A stretch of DNA of 6,728 bases, taken from the NCBI GenBank assembly GCA_031285365.1, contig JAITWP010000006.1:1-6728 (forward strand), read 5' to 3'. Source of the stretch: Azoarcus sp. (GTDB lineage: Bacteria; Pseudomonadota; Gammaproteobacteria; Burkholderiales; Rhodocyclaceae). The notes beneath the pieces are model-generated. The model had not been told where the DNA came from and made no database searches. It saw only the letters and a list, made by a program, of their open reading frames with translations. Every line of letters starts with the position of its first letter. Position 1 is the first letter of the stretch. The translations under genes were made by a program, and so were the position numbers. Positions 1 to 4,347 of this stretch are shown piece by piece.

Positions 1-643
1 CCCATTTGACGAAATCGCGGTGGAAGAGGCGGTTCGTTTGAAGGAGGCTGGCGTGGCGACCGAAGTGGTTGTCGTAAGTGCCGGTGTGGCAGCTGCGCAG
101 GAAACGCTGCGTACTGCGATGGCGATGGGGGCTGATCGCGGCATCCTGGTGGAAACCGATGCCGATCTGCAACCGCTGGCCGTCGCCAAGCTTCTGAAGG
201 CGATTGCCGACAAGGAAGCGCCGCAAATGGTCATCGCGGGCAAGCAGGCCATCGATGATGATGCCAATCAGACCGGGCAGATGCTTGCCGCGCTGCTTGG
301 CTGGCCGCAGGCGACGTTCATCTCCAAGCTCGTTCCCGGCGCGGGCGAAATCACCATCACCCGCGAGATTGATGGCGGCCTGGAAAAACTGGCGGTCAAG
401 CTGCCAGCGGTGGTGACGGTTGACCTGCGCCTCAACGAGCCGCGCTACGCCACCTTGCCGAACATCATGAAGGCAAAGAAAAAACAGCTTGACACAGTGA
501 AGCCCGCCGATCTGGGCGTGGATGTCACGCCGAGGCTGACAACCCTCAAGGTGACCGAGCCGCCCAAGCGCAGTGCAGGGATCGTCGTGGCCGATGTCGG
601 TCAACTGGTCGATAAACTCAAGAACGTTGCAAAGGTGATCTGA
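1..643 (+). CDS. etfB: Electron transfer flavoprotein beta subunit, 5'-truncated by window edge
   Basis: EtfB pairs with EtfA to make a soluble electron carrier that takes electrons from acyl-CoA dehydrogenases and hands them to ETF:quinone oxidoreductase. The reading frame is already open at base 2 (Pro-Phe-Asp-Glu-Ile-Ala-Val). The GTG at 20 is an internal valine, not the start, so about 36 N-terminal residues lie outside if the length is the usual ~249. Visible marks are the nucleotide (AMP)-binding stretch GKQAIDDDANQTGQM at 239-283, followed by LLGWPQ, and the family signature ITREIDGGLEKLAVKLPAVVT at 356-418 with its D-G-G-x-E core and conserved proline. The C-terminal tail after the Rossmann-like fold, which normally embraces EtfA, is present. 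TGA ends at 643, two bases before the etfA start, so translation is probably coupled. The nearby acyl-CoA dehydrogenase argues for an ordinary non-bifurcating ETF. That last point is inference. Confidence 0.96.
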   Translation, partial: PFDEIAVEEAVRLKEAGVATEVVVVSAGVAAAQETLRTAMAMGADRGILVETDADLQPLAVAKLLKAIADKEAPQMVIAGKQAIDDDANQTGQMLAALLGWPQATFISKLVPGAGEITITREIDGGLEKLAVKLPAVVTVDLRLNEPRYATLPNIMKAKKKQLDTVKPADLGVDVTPRLTTLKVTEPPKRSAGIVVADVGQLVDKLKNVAKVI

Positions 644-645
644 TC

Positions 646-1578
646 ATGGCCATTCTCGTCATTGCCGAACACGACAACGCCGCCCTGAAGGCCGCGACCC
701 TCAACGCCGTGACTGCCGCCGTAAAAATCGGTGGCGACGTTCATCTACTTGTAGCCGGAGCCAACGTCGCTGCGGTGGGTCAGGCTGCCGCCGGGGTAGC
801 GGGCGTTGCCAAGGTGCTTGTCGCCGATGCGCCGCAGTATGAAGCGCAACTCCCGGAAAACATCGCCGTCCTGGTCAAGGAACTGGCTTCCGGTTACAGC
901 CATATCGTGGCTCCCTCCACCAGTGTGGGCAAAAACCTGTTGCCCCGTGTGGCGGCGTTGCTCGATGTCGCCCAGGTGAGCGACATCATTGCCGTCGAAG
1001 CGCCGGATACCTTCGTGCGCCCGATCTACGCCGGCAACGCGCTGGCTACGGTGAAAAGCGCCGATCCGGTAAAGGTTCTCACTGCGCGCACGACCGCGTT
1101 CGACGCTGCCGGGGAAGGTGGCAGCGCGGCGGTTGAAGCGGTGGCGGCAGGGGCCGATTTTGGACTCGTGCGCATGCTTGGGCGCGAAGTCACCAAGAGC
1201 GCCCGTCCCGAGCTGGGGGCAGCCAAGATCGTCGTCTCCGGAGGCAGGGGGCTGGGCAGCGGTGAGAACTACAGCAAGATGCTTGAACCGCTGGCCGACA
1301 AACTCGGTGCGGCGCTTGGCGCAAGCCGCGCTGCGGTGGATGCCGGTTTCGTGCCCAACGATTATCAGGTGGGGCAGACGGGCAAGATCGTTGCGCCGCA
1401 ACTCTACTTTGCCATCGGAGTTTCGGGGGCGATCCAGCACTTGGCCGGCATGAAGGATTCCAAGGTGATCGTGGCGATCAACAAGGATGCCGACGCGGCG
1501 ATCTTTCAGGTGGCCGATTTTGGCCTGGTGGCTGACCTGTTCACCGCCGTGCCGGAACTGGTGGCGGCATTGGATTGA
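646..1578 (+). CDS. etfA: Electron transfer flavoprotein alpha subunit
   Basis: EtfA carries the redox-active FAD of the ETF heterodimer. The 310-residue length is normal for a proteobacterial EtfA. The N-terminal domain (about 1-185) has the ETF alpha/beta fold, with the recognisable ILVIAEHDN opening and HIVAPSTSVGKNLLPRVAALL near residues 86-106. The C-terminal FAD domain is complete. It shows VVSGGRGLGSGENY near 197-210, SRAAVDAGFVP at 227-237, QVGQTGK at 241-247 and the FAD-binding stretch from V249 to M269 (VAPQLY, then SGAIQHLAGM). Further on, INKDADAAIFQVADFGLVAD precedes the C-terminus. The ATG at 646 is chosen because MAILVIAEHDN is the normal family start and AAAGGTG (631-637), inside the end of etfB, is a suitable ribosome-binding site 8 bases upstream. 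The gene lies 2 bases after etfB and 62 before the acyl-CoA dehydrogenase, forming an electron-delivery operon. Confidence 0.97.
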   Translation: MAILVIAEHDNAALKAATLNAVTAAVKIGGDVHLLVAGANVAAVGQAAAGVAGVAKVLVADAPQYEAQLPENIAVLVKELASGYSHIVAPSTSVGKNLLPRVAALLDVAQVSDIIAVEAPDTFVRPIYAGNALATVKSADPVKVLTARTTAFDAAGEGGSAAVEAVAAGADFGLVRMLGREVTKSARPELGAAKIVVSGGRGLGSGENYSKMLEPLADKLGAALGASRAAVDAGFVPNDYQVGQTGKIVAPQLYFAIGVSGAIQHLAGMKDSKVIVAINKDADAAIFQVADFGLVADLFTAVPELVAALD

Positions 1579-1602
1579 GCCTTCCGAGGTTCAGGTTGTA
1601 GT

Positions 1603-1624
1603 AGTTAACATCAAATCATTAACT
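1603..1624. repeat. Small inverted repeat in etfA-acyl-CoA dehydrogenase gap
   Basis: AGTTAA (1603-1608) and TTAACT (1619-1624) are perfect inverse copies separated by 10 bases, centre to centre about 16 bases. The right arm abuts the GGAGGG ribosome-binding site (1625-1630), which lies 10 bases before the ATG at 1641. There is no T-run, so it is not a terminator. It could be a half-site pair for a regulator or a weak RNA hairpin shielding the ribosome-binding site. Six-base AT-rich arms can also arise by chance. Confidence 0.35.
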
Positions 1625-1640
1625 GGAGGGAGACACTCTC

Positions 1641-3452
1641 ATGAGCACTTATAACGCACCGCTTGCTGATATGCGTTTCGTTTTGAACGAACTGGCCGGA
1701 TTGCCGGAAATTCTTGGTTTGCCTGATTTTGCCGAGGTCGATGCCGATACGGTAGATGCCATCCTGGAAGAAGCTGCCAAATTCGCCTCTGAAGTCATCG
1801 ATCCCCTGAACCCTAAAGGCGACAGAAAAGGCCCGGTCTGGAATGCTGGTGTTGTCACCACGATCCAGGAATACAAGGACGCCTACAAGCTCTTTTGTGA
1901 AAACGGCTGGCATGCCATGCCGGTCGACGTCAAGTACGGCGGTCAGGGCCTGCCGCACCTCGTCAATATCGCGGTCAATGAAATGTGGCGTTCCGCCAGC
2001 ATCGCTTTCGCGCTGTGCCCGATGCTGACCTTGGGCGCCATCGAGGCGATTCGCCATCACGCTTCCGAAGAACTCAAGGAAAAGTACCTGCACAAGATGG
2101 CCGACGGCACCTGGTCGGGCACGATGAACCTGACCGAACCGCAGGCCGGTACCGACCTGACGGCCATTCGCACCAAGGCTGTTCCCGATCCCAGTGGTGA
2201 CGGCACTTACCGGATCAGCGGCACCAAGATCTTCATCACTTGGGGCGAACACGACATGGCGGAGAACATCATCCACCTCGTGCTCGCGCGCCTGCCCAAT
2301 TCCGATCCGGGTTTGAAAGGCATTTCGCTCTTCGTTGTTCCCAAGTACTTCGTCAACGACGACGGCAGCCTGGGCGCGCGTAACGACCTGGTCTGCTCGG
2401 CCCTCGAACACAAGCTCGGCATCCACGGCAGCGCCACCTCGGTCATGTCCTATGGCGACAATGAGGGCGCAAAGGGCTGGCTGGTCGGACAGGAAGGCAA
2501 GGGCGTGGCCTACATGTTCACGATGATGAACCACGCGCGCCTCAATGTGGGTCTGGAAGGCGTCGGCGTGGCCGAGCGTGCTTTCCAGCATGCGCGCACC
2601 TATGCCCGCGAGCGTATCCAGGGCGCGATCATCGGTGACAAGAGCGGAGAAACCAAACCCATCCTGTTCCACCCGGATGTGCGCCGTCTCCTGATGGACA
2701 TGAAGTCCCGCACCGAAGCCATGCGCGCGATTGCCTATTTCGTGGCCGGCAACATGGACAAGTCCGCGCACCATCCCGATGCGGCCGTGCGCAAGCAAAG
2801 CCAGGCGTATGTCGAACTGCTCACCCCGGTGGTCAAGGCCTGGAGCACCGAGAACGGTATCAGTATTGCCAACGATGGCATCCAGATCCATGGCGGGAAC
2901 GGTTTCATCGAAGAAACCGGTGCGGCGCAATACCTGCGCGATGCTCGCATCACCGCGATCTACGAAGGCACGACCGCCATCCAGGCCAACGACCTGGTCG
3001 GCCGCAAGACCGCGCGTGAAAAGGATGAGGCGGGCAATGTCGGCTTTACGGCCCGTGGTCTGTACAAGGACATTGCCGCCTATGCCGATCAACTGTCTGG
3101 CGATGCCAGGCTGGGCGACGTTGGCAAGCTCCTGAAGGAGGCCGTCCAGGCGCAGATCGACACGACCGAATGGCTGATTGGCGCCTATGGCAGCGCGCCG
3201 GCAGTGGTTCATGCCGGTTCCGTTCCCTACGTCAATCTCACCGGTATCGTGGTGGGCGGCTGGCTGCTGGCCAAGTCTGCGCAGATTGCGCAGGCGAAGC
3301 TGGACGCGGGCGCGTCCGACGGCTACTACAATGCCAAGCTGGCGACGACCCGTTACTTCGCGCAACACTGGCTGGTGAAGGCCAGGGGGCTGGCGACGGA
3401 AATCAGCCAGGGCGGCGAGTCGGTGTTTGGTCTCGACGAGCCTCTGTTCTAA
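1641..3452 (+). CDS. Acyl-CoA dehydrogenase, long form with C-terminal domain (DmdC/FadE-like)
   Basis: This FAD enzyme makes the trans-2 double bond of an acyl-CoA and passes electrons to ETF. At 603 residues it belongs to the long subfamily that has a short extra N-terminal segment (about 3-35, starting TYNAPLADMRFVLNEL) and a helical C-terminal domain (about 470-600, ending ESVFGLDEPLF) around the common core. Core marks are WSGTMNLTEPQAGTDL at 158-173 (flavin-contacting beta domain), GTKIFITWGEHD at 194-205, RLNVGLEGVGVAERA from R300, QIHGGNGFIEETGAAQ from Q415, and YEGTTAIQ from Y441. E442 in this last motif aligns with the catalytic base of medium-chain enzymes (Glu376). GGAGGG at 1625-1630 supports the ATG at 1641. 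The subfamily includes 3-methylmercaptopropionyl-CoA dehydrogenase DmdC and Pseudomonas FadE-type enzymes, so the substrate cannot be read from sequence. A medium- or long-chain fatty acyl-CoA is the default guess. The adjacency to etfBA fits directly with its electron acceptor. Confidence 0.94.
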   Translation: MSTYNAPLADMRFVLNELAGLPEILGLPDFAEVDADTVDAILEEAAKFASEVIDPLNPKGDRKGPVWNAGVVTTIQEYKDAYKLFCENGWHAMPVDVKYGGQGLPHLVNIAVNEMWRSASIAFALCPMLTLGAIEAIRHHASEELKEKYLHKMADGTWSGTMNLTEPQAGTDLTAIRTKAVPDPSGDGTYRISGTKIFITWGEHDMAENIIHLVLARLPNSDPGLKGISLFVVPKYFVNDDGSLGARNDLVCSALEHKLGIHGSATSVMSYGDNEGAKGWLVGQEGKGVAYMFTMMNHARLNVGLEGVGVAERAFQHARTYARERIQGAIIGDKSGETKPILFHPDVRRLLMDMKSRTEAMRAIAYFVAGNMDKSAHHPDAAVRKQSQAYVELLTPVVKAWSTENGISIANDGIQIHGGNGFIEETGAAQYLRDARITAIYEGTTAIQANDLVGRKTAREKDEAGNVGFTARGLYKDIAAYADQLSGDARLGDVGKLLKEAVQAQIDTTEWLIGAYGSAPAVVHAGSVPYVNLTGIVVGGWLLAKSAQIAQAKLDAGASDGYYNAKLATTRYFAQHWLVKARGLATEISQGGESVFGLDEPLF

Positions 3453-3468
3453 GACGGTAGAACCGTCT
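3452..3468 (+). other. Short hairpin overlapping the dehydrogenase stop codon
   Basis: AGACGGT (3452-3458) and ACCGTCT (3462-3468) form a 7-bp stem with a 3-base loop, beginning at the last base of the TAA stop. It is followed by CTCC...GGAG (3469-3472 and 3479-3482), which could form a second small stem, and no T-run. It may be an mRNA 3'-end stabiliser or part of a dispersed intergenic repeat. It is probably not a terminator by itself. Confidence 0.5.
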
Positions 3469-3493
3469 CTCCTTTGGGGGAGGCGGGGTTGGT

Positions 3494-3528
3494 AAAAAAA
3501 GCGGCGGACGTTGTCCGCCGCTTTTTTT
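3494..3528. terminator. Bidirectional intrinsic terminator
   Basis: A perfect 9-bp GC-rich stem, GCGGCGGAC (3501-3509) with GTCCGCCGC (3513-3521) and a 3-base loop, is preceded by seven A (3494-3500) and followed by seven T (3522-3528). Either strand therefore reads hairpin plus U-run. It lies between the convergent dehydrogenase gene (stop 3452) and rfaH (stop 3570), and can end transcription from both sides. Confidence 0.95.
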
Positions 3529-3569
3529 GAATGTATGGGTTGAAGTGAAGGGCAGGGAAATAAACCAAT

Positions 3570-4067
3570 TCATCCTGTCTTGCGTAAACTGGCAAGCTCG
3601 ACCCGCAGGGAAACCGGCTTGTTCAATATCTCGATCAGTACCAGGGCGCGGTGTTCTCCGTCGGACATCTGGTAAATCGCTTCGATGTCTGCGAAAGGAC
3701 CCTCCGCAATCCGTACAGGGTCGCCCGGGCCGAACAGTCGTTCCGGTTTGGACTGGAACGACTGTTCGCGGGATTTCAGCAGTGCGATCAGCGTGTCGTC
3801 CACCTGGGCGGGATGTTGGCCGAAACGTACCAGTTGGCTCACACCGCGCGTCGAACGCAGCGGCGCCCAGCTTTTGGCGGAATCTTCCTGACCCAGGCGG
3901 ATGAACAGGTAACGCGGAAACAAAGGCGAGTCGGTGACGGTCAACTTGTGCCGACACAGCTTTTCAGTGGGGTAGAGAGGGAGGTAGCACTCGTAACCTT
4001 GTCGTTCGAGGTTTTCCAGTGCGTGCTTCTCCAGCCGGGGTTTCGTGTGGATCAGGTACCAGTGCAT
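3570..4067 (-). CDS. rfaH: RfaH-family transcription antitermination factor (NusG paralogue)
   Basis: RfaH binds RNA polymerase paused at ops sites and suppresses termination in long operons, classically LPS, capsule or exopolysaccharide clusters. Length is 165 residues against 162 in E. coli. The NGN domain (about 1-99) opens WYLIHTKPRLEKHALENLERQ and contains PLFPRYLFI (48-56) and STRGVSQLVRFG (72-83). The KOW domain (about 115-165) contains GDPVRIAEGPF and DGEHRALVLIEILNK (136-150). TRGV-x2-VRFG and the LINK-like ILNK favour RfaH over housekeeping NusG, and no secE or rplK is adjacent. By alignment from memory, the E. coli HTT motif (65-67) reads S66-W67-A68 here, and E48 of the interdomain salt bridge is S47, while its partner R138 is kept as R140. 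The ATG at 4067 gives the family N-terminus. The ribosome-binding site is weak (AGG at 4079-4081). It is transcribed divergently from acnB and no polysaccharide genes are in view, so its target operon is unknown. Confidence 0.9.
   Translation of the reverse strand: MHWYLIHTKPRLEKHALENLERQGYECYLPLYPTEKLCRHKLTVTDSPLFPRYLFIRLGQEDSAKSWAPLRSTRGVSQLVRFGQHPAQVDDTLIALLKSREQSFQSKPERLFGPGDPVRIAEGPFADIEAIYQMSDGEHRALVLIEILNKPVSLRVELASLRKTG
3731..3768. repeat. Perfect 14-bp inverted repeat inside rfaH
   Basis: CGAACAGTCGTTCC (3731-3744) and GGAACGACTGTTCG (3755-3768) are exact inverse copies around a 10-base loop. CCCG (3724-3727) and CGGG (3768-3771) could add outer pairs if three left-side bases bulge and register shifts by one. 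It encodes R100 to G113 of the RfaH homologue, the linker between its two domains. No T-run follows on either strand, so it is not a standard terminator. Confidence 0.9.
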
Positions 4068-4118
4068 GTTTTTGTACGCCTGTGGGAACCATGAAGCATT
4101 CCAGGCAAGTGTCAGGGC

Positions 4119-4147
4119 ATTTTATGCGTGAAGGTGATAATGGGCAA
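4119..4147 (-). promoter_or_regulatory. Candidate sigma-70 promoter for rfaH
   Basis: Read on the minus strand, TTGCCC (4147-4142) and TAAAAT (4124-4119) are separated by 17 bases, matching the sigma-70 -35 and -10 boxes at ideal spacing. Transcription would start near 4112, giving a leader of about 45 bases before the ATG at 4067. This is prediction from sequence only. Confidence 0.5.
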
Positions 4148-4251
4148 CTTGCGCAGACTGAGGCGAGGATGACTGGGTATATGGCGGGGATTTTCCGGAG
4201 CTTTGCCGCAAAGAACGCATGACAGGTTAAAATCATCCATGCAGATTCCTC

Positions 4252-4281
4252 TTGTTTTATATCTTATATAAGAGATATTAT
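4252..4281 (+). promoter_or_regulatory. Candidate sigma-70 promoter for acnB
   Basis: TTGTTT (4252-4257) and TATTAT (4276-4281) are separated by 18 bases, a fair -35/-10 pair. Start would be near 4288, leaving a leader of about 57 bases before the GTG at 4345. The spacer is filled by a palindrome. An alternative upstream pair, TTGCCG (4203-4208) and TAAAAT (4228-4233), has a less favourable 19-base spacer and overlaps a small CTTTG/CAAAG repeat (4201-4213). Confidence 0.5.
4259..4278. promoter_or_regulatory. AT-rich palindrome, likely operator of acnB
   Basis: TCTTATATAAGA (4262-4273) is a perfect 12-bp palindrome. Overlapping it, ATATCT (4259-4264) and AGATAT (4273-4278) form a second inverse pair around 8 bases. 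Both sit in the spacer of the candidate acnB promoter, where a bound dimeric regulator would block RNA polymerase. A GntR-type regulator of TCA or methylcitrate genes is a reasonable guess from the site's size and AT-rich symmetry, but no regulator gene is present in the window. Confidence 0.55.
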
Positions 4282-4284
4282 TCA

Positions 4285-4303
4285 GGGTTGAGTCAGCTCA
4301 CCC
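4285..4303 (+). other. Bulged hairpin at the start of the acnB leader
   Basis: GGGT (4285-4288) pairs with ACCC (4300-4303) and GAG (4290-4292) with CTC (4297-4299). The result is a 7-bp stem with a single bulged T (4289) and a TCAG loop. It lies at or just after the predicted transcription start. It could affect leader stability or bind a protein, but the stem is short and may be incidental. Confidence 0.3.
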
Positions 4304-4333
4304 GGACACGACTACAACCCGATACTTGAAAAA

Positions 4334-4347
4334 AGGAAACAACCGTG
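4334..4347 (+). promoter_or_regulatory. Ribosome-binding site and GTG start of acnB
   Basis: AGGA (4334-4337), inside an A-rich run, lies 7 bases before GTG (4345-4347). The following codons read Leu-Glu-Ala-Tyr-Arg, matching the MLEEYR start of E. coli AcnB. The nearest ATG (4367) is out of frame, so GTG is the only reasonable start. Confidence 0.85.

Noticed and set aside
20..22. GTG at 20 as the start of etfB
   Set aside because: The frame is open to the window edge and the upstream codons (Pro-Phe-Asp-Glu-Ile-Ala) belong to the conserved EtfB sequence, so the true start lies outside.
745..1440. 231-codon antisense frame within etfA
   Set aside because: Shadow of etfA, which shows all family motifs; the antisense product resembles nothing and has no ribosome-binding site.
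1..1578. Electron-bifurcating ETF
   Set aside because: The partner is an ordinary acyl-CoA dehydrogenase, EtfB has the AMP-type binding stretch, and no bifurcation partners (fix-type genes, ferredoxin) are in view.
1611..3368. 585-codon open frame antisense to the acyl-CoA dehydrogenase
   Set aside because: Its length follows from codon bias of the GC-rich gene on the other strand. The product has no recognisable family features, while the plus-strand product is a full, motif-complete enzyme.
3453..3464. ops-like GACGGTAGAACC near rfaH
   Set aside because: It shares the CGGTAG core with the E. coli ops element but differs at other positions, is part of a hairpin, and lies after a stop codon just before a terminator rather than in an operon leader.
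3527..4094. Plus-strand frames of 125 and 147 codons opposite rfaH
   Set aside because: They overlap the RfaH homologue, which matches the family over its full length. The first would also begin on the terminator.
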